From: Rubrobacter indicoceani
GTDB taxonomy: Bacteria > Actinomycetota > Rubrobacteria > Rubrobacterales > Rubrobacteraceae
Assembly: GCF_003568865.1 (NCBI RefSeq)
Contig: NZ_CP031115.1
Coordinates: forward strand, 1,426,001-1,490,000
Direction of reading: 5' to 3'
Length of the DNA stretch: 64,000 nucleotides
Positions within the stretch are counted from its first letter, which is position 1; the number at the start of each line of letters is the position of its first letter. Of this stretch, positions 1 through 9,448 are shown in pieces. The notes beneath the pieces were generated by a model. It ran no database searches. It had not been told where the DNA came from and worked only from the letters and a program-made list of their open reading frames with translations. The translations under genes and the position numbers were made by a program.

Positions 1-1261
1 CAACGACATCCGGAACGCCGCGCTCGAGGGTAAAGAGGACGAGGCGGAGATAAGGAACATCAAGGACGCCTTCCGCACCATCGAGAAGGAAGCCTTCCGC
101 GACCTTTACGTAAACGACAAAAAGCGCACCGACCTGCGGGACTTTACCCAGGTACGCCCGATCGAGGCCGAGGCCGGTATCCTTCCGAGGGTCCACGGTT
201 CGGGGCTGTTCACGCGTGGCGAGACGCAGGTTCTCTCGTCGCTCGCGCTCGCCGACCTCGGTCTGTCGCAGCGGCTCGACACGATGGAGCCGCAGACGCT
301 CAAGCGTTACATGCACCACTACAACTTCCCGCCGTACTCGACGGGCGAGACGGGCCGACTGGGCTCCCCGCGTCGTCGGGAGATAGGACACGGCGCGCTT
401 GCGGAACGCGCGCTTATGCCGGTATTGCCGAACGAGGAGAACTTTCCGTACGCGCTCCGCATCATCTCCGACGTGCTGGAATCAAACGGATCAAGCTCGA
501 TGGCGAGCGTGTGCGGTTCGACGCTTTCCCTGATGGACGGCGGGGTGCCTATAAAGGCTCCGGTCGCCGGCGTTGCGATGGGACTTGTCAAGGAGGGCGA
601 TGACTACGTTATCCTGACGGACATCCAGGGGCTTGAGGATCACATGGGCGACATGGACTTCAAGGTCGCCGGGACCCGGGACGGCATCACCGCGCTCCAG
701 ATGGACATGAAGATCACGGGCGTAAGCGCCGAGCTGCTCAAAGAGGCGCTCGGACAGGCGCAGGACGCGCGGCTCGAGATCCTCGATATCATGCGCGAGG
801 CGATAGCAGAGCCGCGCAGCGAGACCTCGGACTTCGCGCCGCGAGTAGAGGCGACAAAGGTCCCGACCGACAAGATCGGCATGATCATCGGGCCGGGCGG
901 CAAGACCATAAACGGGATGCAGGATCAGTTCGGCGTGAACATCTCCATCGAGGACGACGGGACGGTCTACGTCTCGGGCGTTGACGGCGTTGGCGTGAAG
1001 AACGCCCTCGGCATGATCGCCAACATGACCAAAGACGTCGAGGCCGGGGAGATCTACACCGGCAAGGTCGTGAAGACAACGAACTTCGGGGCCTTTGTGG
1101 AGCTTCTGCCGGGCAAGGACGGTCTGATCCACATATCGAGGCTCGCGCCGGGTCGCGTGGAGAACGTCGAGGACGTGGTTACTCAGGGCGACATGGTCAA
1201 GGTCCGGGTGCTTGAGATAGACAAGCAGAAGCGCATCTCCTTAGAGAAGCTGGAGGACTAG
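1..1261 (+). CDS. pnp: Polyribonucleotide nucleotidyltransferase (PNPase), C-terminal part
   Basis: Phosphorolytic 3'-5' exoribonuclease of mRNA decay. The reading frame is open from base 2, so the 5' end lies outside the window. The visible ~419 residues hold the end of the linker domain, the second RNase PH core ([14 protein letters not shown], and [20 protein letters not shown] with the conserved catalytic aspartates), a KH domain ([15 protein letters not shown]) and a C-terminal S1 domain ([26 protein letters not shown]). An ATG at 284 is internal and not the real start. The stop TAG is directly followed by the ATG of the M16 peptidase, so the two are probably co-transcribed and coupled. 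Family assignment is certain; only the N-terminal third is missing. Confidence 0.97.
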   Translation, partial: NDIRNAALEGKEDEAEIRNIKDAFRTIEKEAFRDLYVNDKKRTDLRDFTQVRPIEAEAGILPRVHGSGLFTRGETQVLSSLALADLGLSQRLDTMEPQTLKRYMHHYNFPPYSTGETGRLGSPRRREIGHGALAERALMPVLPNEENFPYALRIISDVLESNGSSSMASVCGSTLSLMDGGVPIKAPVAGVAMGLVKEGDDYVILTDIQGLEDHMGDMDFKVAGTRDGITALQMDMKITGVSAELLKEALGQAQDARLEILDIMREAIAEPRSETSDFAPRVEATKVPTDKIGMIIGPGGKTINGMQDQFGVNISIEDDGTVYVSGVDGVGVKNALGMIANMTKDVEAGEIYTGKVVKTTNFGAFVELLPGKDGLIHISRLAPGRVENVEDVVTQGDMVKVRVLEIDKQKRISLEKLED

Positions 1262-2524
1262 ATGACCGACCCGAACGTCAGGCAGAGCAAGCTGAAGAGC
1301 GGCCTCCGGGTTTTCTCGGAGCCCCTTGACGAGGCGACGAGCATCTCGCTCGGGGTCTGGATCCGGGCCGGTTCGCGCGACGAGCGGCCCGAGGTCGCCG
1401 GCATAAGCCACCTGATGGAGCACATGCTCTTCAAGGGGACGCCGGAGATGAACGCGCTGCAGGTCGCCGAAGCCTTTGAGTCTATCGGGGCGCAGGAGAA
1501 CGCGGCGACGGGCGAGGAGTACACCGTGCTGTACGCCCGCTTCCTGCCGGAGAACCTTGAGCGGGCGCTTGAGATCATGGCGGACATGGTCCAGAACCCG
1601 ACCATGGCCGACCTCGAGCGCGAGCGCGAGGTGATAGTCGAGGAGATCCGGATGTACGAGGACCGCCCCGACCAGATGGCCGACGAGCATCTCTCGTCGC
1701 TGATCTTCCACAACGACTCGCTCGGGCGACCCATAATAGGCTCCGCCGAGACGGTGCGCGGCGTCGACCACGACACGCTCACGGGCTTTCACGAGGCGAC
1801 GTACAACACCGCGAACGTCTTTGTTATCGGGGCCGGGAAGCTTGACTCGGACGAGTTCGAGAGGATGGTCTCCGAGAAGTTCGCCGAAGTACCTGCGGGC
1901 GAGCCGTTTGTGCGGGAGGCGAGGCCGGAGGTCCCGTCGGAGCGCTTTTTCTACAGGGAGAAGGAGAGCGAGCAGTACCACGTCTCCATCGGTTCGCTCG
2001 GGATTCCATCCGGGAGCGACGACCGTTTCGCGATGGCGTCCCTGAACAACGTACTCGGTGGCGGTATGTCGAGCCGGCTTTTCCAGGAGGTCCGGGAGAA
2101 GCGCGGCCTCGCGTACGCGGTCTTCTCCTACCACCAGGGTTACTCGGACACCGGCGCATCGAAGATGTACGTCGGCTCCACGACCGGGAACGTCGAGGAA
2201 GCGGTGAAGGTCATCGCCGAGCAGGTCCACGCGCTTCAGGAGACGAAAGTTACGGACGAGGAGCTTGAGCGCACCAAGCAGCAGCTCAAGAGCTCGACCC
2301 TGCTCGCGCTCGAAAGCACGGCCGCAAGGATGAACCGCATCGGTCGGAGCGTCATCAACGGCTCGGAGCTTCTGACGCCGGACGAAATCTCCGCCGAGAT
2401 AGAGGCCGTAACCGCCGACGACATCCAGCGGCTCGCAAAGAAGCATCTGAAACTCGAAAACATGTATCTGGCGGCGGTCGGTCCGAAAGAACTCGACCTC
2501 GGCAGGTACCTGAGCAAGAACTAG
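1262..2524 (+). CDS. M16 family zinc peptidase (processing-protease type)
   Basis: A 420-residue single-chain member of the M16B (mitochondrial-processing-peptidase-like) family. The zinc motif HxxEH is at residues 50-54 (HLMEH), followed by the typical MLFKGT. The downstream metal-ligand region (EREVIVEEIRMYED) and a C-terminal inactive-homology half (GGGMSSRLFQEVREKRGLAYAV) are present. The ATG abuts the pnp stop codon with no gap, and pnp-M16 adjacency is common in Gram-positive genomes. The physiological substrate is unknown. No signal peptide is visible, so a cytoplasmic role is inferred. Confidence 0.93.
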   Translation: MTDPNVRQSKLKSGLRVFSEPLDEATSISLGVWIRAGSRDERPEVAGISHLMEHMLFKGTPEMNALQVAEAFESIGAQENAATGEEYTVLYARFLPENLERALEIMADMVQNPTMADLEREREVIVEEIRMYEDRPDQMADEHLSSLIFHNDSLGRPIIGSAETVRGVDHDTLTGFHEATYNTANVFVIGAGKLDSDEFERMVSEKFAEVPAGEPFVREARPEVPSERFFYREKESEQYHVSIGSLGIPSGSDDRFAMASLNNVLGGGMSSRLFQEVREKRGLAYAVFSYHQGYSDTGASKMYVGSTTGNVEEAVKVIAEQVHALQETKVTDEELERTKQQLKSSTLLALESTAARMNRIGRSVINGSELLTPDEISAEIEAVTADDIQRLAKKHLKLENMYLAAVGPKELDLGRYLSKN

Positions 2525-2617
2525 ACGTAAAGCAAATCAACCGAACTCCGGGCCGTCGGCTCCAGACAGATGAGTCGGGGCGGCGGCTCAGGCTGTTTCA
2601 GGAGGTAATACAGGCTT

Positions 2618-4279
2618 TTGTTGGATAAAAATACCTTGCAGGTCATCCCGCTCGGAGGGTTGGGTGAGATCGGCAAGAACATGACCGCCGTGCGCGGCTC
2701 CGGGGGCATCGTCCTTGTGGACTGCGGCATGTCGTTCCCGGACGAGGAGATGCCTGGCATCGACCTTGTTCTGCCGGACTTCACGTACCTGCGAGAGAAC
2801 GCCAAGGAACTCCGGGGTATCCTTATAACGCACGGCCACGAGGACCACGTCGGGGCGATTCCATACGTGCTGCGCGAGTTCAAAGTCCCGGTCTACGCGA
2901 CGCGACTGACGCTCGGGCTGATTCGTTCCAAGCTTCAGGAGTTCGGCATAAAGAACGCCGACCTCAGGGAGGTTTCGGACGGGCAGCGGGTGCGCGTTGG
3001 GGGGATGAACGCCGAGTTTATCCACGTCAACCACTCCATACCGGGTGCGACGGCCATTGCGCTGCGCACAAACGCCGGTATGATCGTTTTCTCCGGCGAC
3101 TACAAGATAGACTTCACGCCTATCGAGGGACCGCCGATGGACCTCGGGCGCTTTGCGGAGCTTGGTCGCGAGGGCGTCCTGGCCTACTTCGGGGATTCGA
3201 CGAACAGCGAGCGACCGGGCTACATCCCCTCGGAGCGCACCGTCGCCGCAACGATGAACCGGGTCTTCGACGAGGCACGAGGAAGGATCATCGTCGCTTC
3301 GTTCGCCTCGCACCTCCACCGGGTCGCGCAGGTCGCCGAGGCCGCCAAACGCCACAAGCGCCTCATCGGGCTCACGGGTCGCTCGATGGTCAGGAACGTC
3401 GGGATAGCACGGGAGCTGGGTTATCTGGACATTCCGGACCAGATGCTCGTTGAGCAGAAGGACTTTTCGAGCATCCCGGACAAGGACATCGTGATCCTGA
3501 CGACGGGCTCTCAGGGCGAGCCTCTCGCCGGGCTCTCGCGCATCGCCGCCGGGACGCACCGCGCCGTCGAGGTCGGGGACGGTGATACGGTCGTGATCGC
3601 GGCTCACCCGATACCGGGCAACGAGCGTGGGGTGTCGAAAACGATCAACGGCCTGATGGAGCGCGGGGCGGAGGTTCTGTACAGCCCGCTTCAGGCGGTT
3701 CACGTCTCGGGACACGCCGCTCAGGAGGAACAGAAGCTTGTCCTGACGCTTCTTCAGCCCAAGTACCTTATCCCGGTTCACGGCGAGTACCGGATGCAGA
3801 TGCACCACGCCGAAACGGCCAAGTCGCTCGGCATCCCGGAGAAGAACATCTTTATCCTCGAGAACGGCAGCCGCATCGAGATGAAGGACGGCAACGTCAA
3901 GCAGATCAAAAACGTCTCGGCGGGCATGTTCCTGGTCGACGGTGGCGGTCTGGCCGACACGTCGGAGTCCATCATGCGCGACCGGCAGCAGCTCTCGGGC
4001 GACGGAATGTTTATAGTCGTGGCGAAGATCAACTCCAAGACCGGCGCGCTTCTCGGGCCGCCGGACGTGATGAGCCGGGGCTTTATGGATCAGGCCACCC
4101 AGAACGGCCTTATAGACGGCTCGGTCAACGTCGTTACCAAGACGCTCAACCGAACCGCCGAGCGCAAGATAACCGACTGGGCACAACTGAAGAACGAGAT
4201 CCGCCGGGATCTCTCAGGCTACCTCTCCCAGAAATCCCGCAAACGGCCCATGATACTGCCGCTAATAGTAGAGGTCTGA
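2618..4279 (+). CDS. rnj: Ribonuclease J
   Basis: Metallo-beta-lactamase/beta-CASP ribonuclease (553 aa, normal length) combining 5'-3' exo- and endonuclease activity in mRNA and rRNA processing. The metal motif HGHEDH is at residues 72-77. GLGEIGKNM near the N-terminus, FSGDYKIDFTP, the beta-CASP helix region and IPVHGEYRMQMHHAE are all typical. The start is TTG at 2618, followed by a second TTG codon, with a strong Shine-Dalgarno AGGAGGT at 2600-2606. A 93-bp gap separates it from the M16 peptidase. Placed between pnp and ftsK as in many actinobacteria. RNase J, RNase Y and PNPase all fall within the first 11 kb, so a complete degradosome gene set is here. Confidence 0.96.
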   Translation: MLDKNTLQVIPLGGLGEIGKNMTAVRGSGGIVLVDCGMSFPDEEMPGIDLVLPDFTYLRENAKELRGILITHGHEDHVGAIPYVLREFKVPVYATRLTLGLIRSKLQEFGIKNADLREVSDGQRVRVGGMNAEFIHVNHSIPGATAIALRTNAGMIVFSGDYKIDFTPIEGPPMDLGRFAELGREGVLAYFGDSTNSERPGYIPSERTVAATMNRVFDEARGRIIVASFASHLHRVAQVAEAAKRHKRLIGLTGRSMVRNVGIARELGYLDIPDQMLVEQKDFSSIPDKDIVILTTGSQGEPLAGLSRIAAGTHRAVEVGDGDTVVIAAHPIPGNERGVSKTINGLMERGAEVLYSPLQAVHVSGHAAQEEQKLVLTLLQPKYLIPVHGEYRMQMHHAETAKSLGIPEKNIFILENGSRIEMKDGNVKQIKNVSAGMFLVDGGGLADTSESIMRDRQQLSGDGMFIVVAKINSKTGALLGPPDVMSRGFMDQATQNGLIDGSVNVVTKTLNRTAERKITDWAQLKNEIRRDLSGYLSQKSRKRPMILPLIVEV

Positions 4280-4333
4280 ACCTGAAGTAGACCCTACATG
4301 ATGTGCCTGATGTTCCGGTCGAGGTTCATGCGC

Positions 4334-4339
4334 TAGACT
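4334..4339 (+). promoter_or_regulatory. Candidate -10 box of ftsK, leaderless transcript
   Basis: TAGACT lies exactly 7 nt before the ftsK ATG at 4347, and there is no Shine-Dalgarno sequence before that ATG. Transcription starting about 7 nt downstream would begin at the start codon. The same box-N7-ATG geometry is seen at rsiG and mihF in this window. No convincing -35 hexamer is visible. Confidence 0.4.
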
Positions 4340-4346
4340 TTGTTTC

Positions 4347-6803
4347 ATGGCTACAGGCAAACGCGCACCATCCGGTGCATCCGGGAAAAGCAAGAAGGCT
4401 CCGTCTGGGGCTGCCGCGGGGAAGTCGCGCTCCATGAAGCCGGCGAACCCCGCCGCGAAGCGGTCGAGCGGAAGGGCGGTCCGCGAGCCGCTCCGTGAGC
4501 GGCTTTCGGCCTTCGGAGAGCGGCTCCCTACGGGGTTGATCGCGGTGGTCCTTCTCGGGGCGGGGCTTTTCTTTACGGCATCATTTCTCACGGGGATGGG
4601 GGCATTTCTGGGAGATGCCGGGCGGTTCGCTGCGACGCAGCTCTTCGGGGCCGTCGGCCTGACGCTCGCGCCGCTCGTCGCGGCGGCCGGGTTTTTCCTG
4701 CTGATCGGACGCTTCTCCTGGAGGGTGGCGTTCGGGGTTGCGATGGTCTTCTTTGCGCTCTGCATTACGTTTGCGGCGGGGTTACCGGCGAGGTCTTTGT
4801 TTGTCTCGGAAGCTTACTCTGGGGCGGGCGGCATCGTCGGCAGCGGTCTGTACGCCGGGGTCTACGCTCTGGCCGGGATTATCGGGGCGGTCGTCGTACT
4901 GGCCCTGATGTACCTGTTCGGGGCGTCCATGATCTCGGGCGTGACCTTCGCCGCCGCCTTTTCCGCCGTTAGAGGCGGCTCGGAGCGCTTTTCACGGCGG
5001 ATCTCGATCTACGTGAGCGGAAAAAAGACCGAACGGGAGGAACGCGCCGCCGAGCGGGTTGCCGAGCGGGCCGTTTCTCTGCAGGAGGAAGACCCTGACC
5101 GGGACGAAAAAGAAAAGGTTTCGGGGGACGAGCCCAAGGAGTTGAAGCCGGTCTCTCGCGGTCGGCGCCATCAGGACGTAGATGAACTCTACGCCGAACT
5201 CGAGGACGGTCTCGCAAACGGCACGAAACCCGGCCCGGAAAAGAAAATCGCCAAACCGCCCGCAGAGAAAAAGCCGGAAGACCCGTTCGAGGTCGTCCTG
5301 CCGAAAAAGCGGACCGCACAGAACGGAGCGATGGAGAGCCGGGTCGTGGACGGCGAGTACACGCCGCCGCCGTTCTCTCTGCTGGACCCCGGAACGGATA
5401 TCCCGGATCACGACGCGGGTGAGACGAGCCGACGGCTGACGCAGGCGCTGGCCGACCTCGGTGTAGAGGCGACGGTTGTGCGGGCTGTCGTCGGTCCGAG
5501 GGTGACGCGCTACGAGATGCGGCTCGGGAGCGGGGTGAAGGTCGGGAAGATAGCCAACCTCCAGCAGGATATAGCGTACGCGCTCGCGGCGACCGAGGTC
5601 AGGATACTCGCTCCGATACCGGGGAAGAGCGCGGTCGGGGTGGAGGTTCCGAACCTCCGGCCGGCCAAGGTAACGCTCGGGGACGTGTTCGAGGAGTACC
5701 CGGATCACAACGACTGGGCGCTGCCGGTCGCGATGGGCAAGGATATCGCCGGTCGGGCGGTCTTTATGAACCTTGCGGAGATGCCCCACCTGCTCGTTGC
5801 GGGCACCACGGGCAGCGGCAAGAGCGTCATGCTCAACGGGTTGCTCACCTCGCTTCTTCTCACGACCGACCCGAGGCGGGTGAAGATGGTACTTATAGAC
5901 CCCAAGCGCGTGGAGATGGCCCCGTTTGCGCGGATACCGCACCTTATAACCCCGGTTGTAACGGACGTAAAGAAAGCTGCGAACGCCCTTGCGTGGGCGG
6001 TTGCGGAGATGGAGCGGCGCTACGAGGTCCTCGAGGGGCTCGGGGTTCGTTCGCTCGACGGCTACAACGCAAAGGCCGATGCGCCCATGCCGTACGTCGT
6101 GATCGTTATAGACGAGCTTGCGGACCTCATGATGACGAGCGGGGCGAAGGTCGAGGACGCGGTTATCAGGATCGCCCAGAAAGCCCGCGCCGTCGGCATC
6201 CACCTCGTCGTTGCAACCCAGAGGCCGAGCGTAGACGTGATAACCGGGATGATCAAGGCGAACGTGCCGAGCCGCATCGCGTTCGCCGTCTCGTCTCAGG
6301 TGGACAGCCGGGTGATCCTCGATACCCCCGGAGCGGAGGCGCTGCTCGGGATGGGGGACATGCTCTACAAGCCCGTTTCGGCGTCGCGCCCCTCGCGGGT
6401 CCAGGGGGCATTTATCTCGGAGGACGAGGTCGAGCGTATCGTGGACGCAACGGTCGAGTCGAGTCGAAGCCGACGCATAGAGGCCGAGTTTATCGAAGAG
6501 GTAACGGAGACGAAGGTCGAGGCAAAGCAATCCGAAGAGCCGGAGGACGACCTTATCCCGGAGGCCGCCAACTTCGTTGTCGCGACGCAGCAGGCTTCGG
6601 TGAGCGCGGTCCAGAGGCGTTTCAGGGTCGGCTACTCCCGGGCCGGGCGCATCATCGACGCGCTGGAGAGAAAGGGCGTCGTCGGGCCGTACGAAGGCTC
6701 TAAAAGCCGCTCGGTGGTGGCATCCGAGGTAGACCTCGCCTCGATCTTCAACTGGGGCGAGGACGGGGCGAAAGAAGATGCGGAAACGCCCCGGGGCGGG
6801 TGA
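4347..6803 (+). CDS. ftsK: DNA translocase FtsK/SpoIIIE
   Basis: Septum-associated DNA pump (818 aa) that moves the terminus region through the closing septum and activates Xer recombination. A basic, low-complexity N-terminus is followed by about four hydrophobic membrane segments (residues ~55-210), a charged linker, and the RecA-type motor with Walker A GTTGSGKS and the DPKRVEMAPF and VIDELADLMM motifs. The C-terminal gamma winged helix (VSAVQRRFRVGYSRAGRIIDALERKG), which reads polar DNA motifs in model organisms, is intact. A Xer-family gene 10 kb downstream makes a functional pairing plausible, though this is inference. The ATG has no ribosome binding site; see the upstream -10 candidate. 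Confidence 0.96.
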   Translation: MATGKRAPSGASGKSKKAPSGAAAGKSRSMKPANPAAKRSSGRAVREPLRERLSAFGERLPTGLIAVVLLGAGLFFTASFLTGMGAFLGDAGRFAATQLFGAVGLTLAPLVAAAGFFLLIGRFSWRVAFGVAMVFFALCITFAAGLPARSLFVSEAYSGAGGIVGSGLYAGVYALAGIIGAVVVLALMYLFGASMISGVTFAAAFSAVRGGSERFSRRISIYVSGKKTEREERAAERVAERAVSLQEEDPDRDEKEKVSGDEPKELKPVSRGRRHQDVDELYAELEDGLANGTKPGPEKKIAKPPAEKKPEDPFEVVLPKKRTAQNGAMESRVVDGEYTPPPFSLLDPGTDIPDHDAGETSRRLTQALADLGVEATVVRAVVGPRVTRYEMRLGSGVKVGKIANLQQDIAYALAATEVRILAPIPGKSAVGVEVPNLRPAKVTLGDVFEEYPDHNDWALPVAMGKDIAGRAVFMNLAEMPHLLVAGTTGSGKSVMLNGLLTSLLLTTDPRRVKMVLIDPKRVEMAPFARIPHLITPVVTDVKKAANALAWAVAEMERRYEVLEGLGVRSLDGYNAKADAPMPYVVIVIDELADLMMTSGAKVEDAVIRIAQKARAVGIHLVVATQRPSVDVITGMIKANVPSRIAFAVSSQVDSRVILDTPGAEALLGMGDMLYKPVSASRPSRVQGAFISEDEVERIVDATVESSRSRRIEAEFIEEVTETKVEAKQSEEPEDDLIPEAANFVVATQQASVSAVQRRFRVGYSRAGRIIDALERKGVVGPYEGSKSRSVVASEVDLASIFNWGEDGAKEDAETPRGG

Positions 6804-6838
6804 ATCACACGGCGCGTGATGATAGGCTCTCTAGCTAG

Positions 6839-7414
6839 ATGAAAGACGGAGCCGACAGAGAACACACGCTAGAGGAGAGGGACCAGTTCGTTCCCGATCC
6901 CGCAGAGCGGACCGAGAACGAACTCCTTGAAGATTATCCCTGGAGACGCGAGGGCTTCCCGGAGAACTCGGGGATGGAAGACCTGAAGATCGGAGCCATC
7001 CTTACCCGCGCCCGCGAAGAAAGAGGGATGACCTTCGAAGAGGCCTCTCAGGCGACGAAGATCCGCAAGCGCTACCTTGAAGCCCTGGAGCTCGATGACT
7101 ACGGCGCGCTTCCGGACCCGGTCTACCTTCTCGGCTTTGTCCGGGCCTACGCCAACTATCTCGGCCTCGACGGCGACCGGCTCGCCGAGGAGGTCAAACG
7201 CCGCCGGGCGCGCCGCCGCGACCAGCGACAGAACAACCTCGGAAACCTTCGTCGCGGTCGTCTTGAACGCCACACGGTAACGCCCGGCGGCGTCTCCGGG
7301 GCGCGCAGAACGCTCGTCAGCCCGTCTACGCTTCTCACCGTGCTGGTCTCTCTCGCCGTCGTCGCCCTTATCATCGGGCTCCTCTACTACGTCGGGACCG
7401 GCTCCAGCCTGTAA
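6839..7414 (+). CDS. RodZ-like helix-turn-helix membrane protein
   Basis: A 191-residue protein. Residues ~43-115 form a Cro/RodZ-type HTH (ILTRAREERGMTFEEASQATKIRKRYLEALE, then PVYLLGFVRAYANYLGLD), followed by a basic stretch and one C-terminal transmembrane helix (LLTVLVSLAVVALIIGLLYYV). This is the cytoplasmic half of RodZ, the MreB-anchoring shape protein. The periplasmic/extracellular DUF4115 domain of longer homologues is missing: the protein ends a few residues after the helix. It sits between ftsK and recA, as in other actinobacteria. A role in cell shape is family inference. Confidence 0.8.
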   Translation: MKDGADREHTLEERDQFVPDPAERTENELLEDYPWRREGFPENSGMEDLKIGAILTRAREERGMTFEEASQATKIRKRYLEALELDDYGALPDPVYLLGFVRAYANYLGLDGDRLAEEVKRRRARRRDQRQNNLGNLRRGRLERHTVTPGGVSGARRTLVSPSTLLTVLVSLAVVALIIGLLYYVGTGSSL

Positions 7415-7418
7415 ACCC

Positions 7419-7452
7419 GCCTCACGGCATCTGACGCCTCACGGCATCTGAC
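7419..7452 (+). repeat. Perfect 17-bp tandem duplication before the recA promoter
   Basis: Two adjacent identical copies of GCCTCACGGCATCTGAC occupy 7419-7435 and 7436-7452, ending 2 bp before the -35 element of the recA promoter. It may be a recent tandem duplication or a repeated binding site. No protein is known to bind it. Confidence 0.85.
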
Positions 7453-7454
7453 CC

Positions 7455-7483
7455 TTGGGCGAGGTGCCCGAGGTCGGTATAAT
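7455..7483 (+). promoter_or_regulatory. recA promoter (TTGGGC-N17-TATAAT)
   Basis: A -35 TTGGGC at 7455-7460 and a perfect -10 TATAAT at 7478-7483 are separated by 17 bp. This predicts a start near 7490 and a ~100-nt leader before recA. No GAAC-N4-GTTC type LexA box is visible around it, so damage control, if any, is through another site. Confidence 0.7.
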
Positions 7484-7588
7484 CACCCGGGAACCGGTAG
7501 AACCGCCGAACGTCGGTCGGGGAACGGTTTGAACCATCCAAAAGACTTTCAGGCGAAAAGAAAAACCCGATACCTCTGGAGGGATCGA

Positions 7589-8650
7589 ATGGACAACAAG
7601 AACAAGGCCATAGACGCCGCCTTCTCTCAGATCGAGAAGAAGTTCGGCAAGGGCGCCATCATGCGAATGGGCGACCGGCAGGCGATGAAGATCCCCTCCA
7701 TCTCGACCGGCTCCATAGCCCTCGACCTCGCGCTCGGCATCGGCGGTGTCCCGCGAGGCCGGATAGTCGAGATCTACGGCCCCGAGTCGAGCGGTAAGAC
7801 GACCCTTGCCCTGCACGTTATCGCCGAAGCTCAGCGCGCCGGGGGGGTGGCCGCTTTTATAGACGCCGAACACGCCCTTGACCCGTCGTATGCTCAGGCC
7901 ATCGGCGTAGACCTCGACGAACTCTATTTCTCGCAGCCGGACAACGGCGAGCAGGCACTCGAGATCGCCGACACCCTTATCCGCTCCGGCGCCCTTGACG
8001 TGGTCGTTATAGACTCTGTTGCGGCCCTGGTGCCTAGAGCTGAGATAGAGGGTGAGATAGGAGACTCTCACGTCGGGCTTCAGGCTCGTCTGATGAGCCA
8101 GGCGCTCAGGAAGCTTTCGGGGTCGTTGAGTCGTTCGGATACAACGGCGGTTTTCATCAACCAGCTCCGGGAGAAGATCGGGGTGATGTTCGGTTCGCCG
8201 GAGACCACGCCGGGCGGGCGGGCGCTGAAGTTCTATGCGAGCGTGCGGCTCGACGTGCGGCGCATCGGTGCGTTGAAGTCCGGGAGCGATACGGTCGGCA
8301 ACCAGACAAAGGTCACGGTGAGAAAAAACAAGGTCGCTCCGCCGTTCAAGGTAGTGGAGTTCGACATCATGTACGGGGAGGGGATCTCCAAAGAGGGCAG
8401 CCTCCTCGACGTTGGCATAGAGAACGATGTCATACAGAAGAGCGGGGCCTGGTTTGCCTACGGGGATGAGAGGATCGGCCAGGGCCGGGAGAACGCCCGG
8501 AAGTTCCTCAAGGAGAACGACGAGATCCGGGAGAGGGTTATAGCCGACATCCACGAGAAGCTTGGTTTCGCCGAGGGCGGCGGCGTAGTGGAGAGCGGTG
8601 TCGAGGAAGACGGGGTCGTCGGAAACCCGGCGGAACGTCAGCCGGTGTAG
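7589..8650 (+). CDS. recA: RecA recombinase
   Basis: Homologous-recombination ATPase (353 aa). Walker A is GPESSGKTT, and the family signatures [12 protein letters not shown] near the N-terminus, the [14 protein letters not shown] region and the acidic C-terminal tail are present. The ATG at 7589 is chosen because it follows a good Shine-Dalgarno (CTGGAGGG at 7575-7582) and matches the family N-terminus [20 protein letters not shown]. An in-frame upstream TTG at 7529 lacks both. A strong promoter lies at 7455-7483. recX follows after 36 bp. Confidence 0.98.
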   Translation: MDNKNKAIDAAFSQIEKKFGKGAIMRMGDRQAMKIPSISTGSIALDLALGIGGVPRGRIVEIYGPESSGKTTLALHVIAEAQRAGGVAAFIDAEHALDPSYAQAIGVDLDELYFSQPDNGEQALEIADTLIRSGALDVVVIDSVAALVPRAEIEGEIGDSHVGLQARLMSQALRKLSGSLSRSDTTAVFINQLREKIGVMFGSPETTPGGRALKFYASVRLDVRRIGALKSGSDTVGNQTKVTVRKNKVAPPFKVVEFDIMYGEGISKEGSLLDVGIENDVIQKSGAWFAYGDERIGQGRENARKFLKENDEIRERVIADIHEKLGFAEGGGVVESGVEEDGVVGNPAERQPV

Positions 8651-8686
8651 TCCGGCTCCGGCCCGGAATCGGACACGGTCTCTTCT

Positions 8687-9310
8687 GTGGCTGAGATCAC
8701 CCGCCTGAAAGAGAAGGCCGGGCGCGTCCGGGTCTATGCCGACGGCGAGTTCTACGCGGAGATAGACCTCGCCGTCGCGGAGGAGAGCGGGCTCGTCGAG
8801 GGCTTCGATATCTCCGAGAAGGCTCTCCGGGAGGTGTGTCGGGCCGGGGAGTACGCCCTGGCGATGCGTCGGGCTTTCAACCTGCTCTCGTACCGGGCGC
8901 GGTCCCGGGGGGAGATCCGGGACCGGCTCGCCTCAAAGCACGACCACAAGGCGGAGATCATAGACTCCGTGCTCGTCAGGCTCGAAGAACTCGGCTACCT
9001 CGACGACAAGGAGTTCGCCCGCTCCGTGGCCCGGCAGAAGGCCGGGAAATACGGTCCCAGGCGCATAGCCGCAGAGCTTCAGCGGGCCGGGGTCTCAAAA
9101 GAAACCGTCGGGGAGGTCGTGGAGGAAGAATTCTCCGGTCGGGACGAATTCGAAGAGGCTCGTAAGGCGGTTCACAGCCGCTATAATACGGAGGATGTCG
9201 GCGGCGGCGATGCGCTGGCACGGAAGGTCTACGGCTTTCTTGCAAGAAGGGGATACTCCCCGGAGGTCTGCGCCGAAATAGCCGGCGAGTACCGTACGGG
9301 GCAAGGCTAG
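8687..9310 (+). CDS. recX: RecX regulatory protein
   Basis: A 207-residue RecX, which caps and limits RecA filaments. Three-helix repeat units are recognisable (ALAMRRAFNLLSYRARSRGEIRDRLASK, VLVRLEELGYLDDKEFARSVARQK and KYGPRRIAAELQRAGVSKETV). The GTG start follows recA closely and co-transcription is likely. The N-terminal ~50 residues (ITRLKEKAGRVRVYADGEFYAEIDLAVAEE) are the typical leading segment. One ATAATAC heptamer lies inside the gene (9183-9189). Confidence 0.93.
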   Translation: MAEITRLKEKAGRVRVYADGEFYAEIDLAVAEESGLVEGFDISEKALREVCRAGEYALAMRRAFNLLSYRARSRGEIRDRLASKHDHKAEIIDSVLVRLEELGYLDDKEFARSVARQKAGKYGPRRIAAELQRAGVSKETVGEVVEEEFSGRDEFEEARKAVHSRYNTEDVGGGDALARKVYGFLARRGYSPEVCAEIAGEYRTGQG

Positions 9311-9448
9311 GGCGAACTCTAGATACTACAGAACTCTATCCAGAGCACACGTTGAGGGCAGTATCCTTCGCAGAACGCCGGGGGCTGTACTGACGGACAT
9401 CAGACGTGAGAGCGGGGGCGAGATCCCCGGTTTTCTGGAGGAGTTGAC

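Noticed and set aside
7453-7588. LexA/SOS box upstream of recA
   Set aside because: Several GAAC words occur (GGAACC, CGAACG, TGAACC), but none forms GAAC-N4-GTTC or the CGAACR-N4-GTTYG palindrome.
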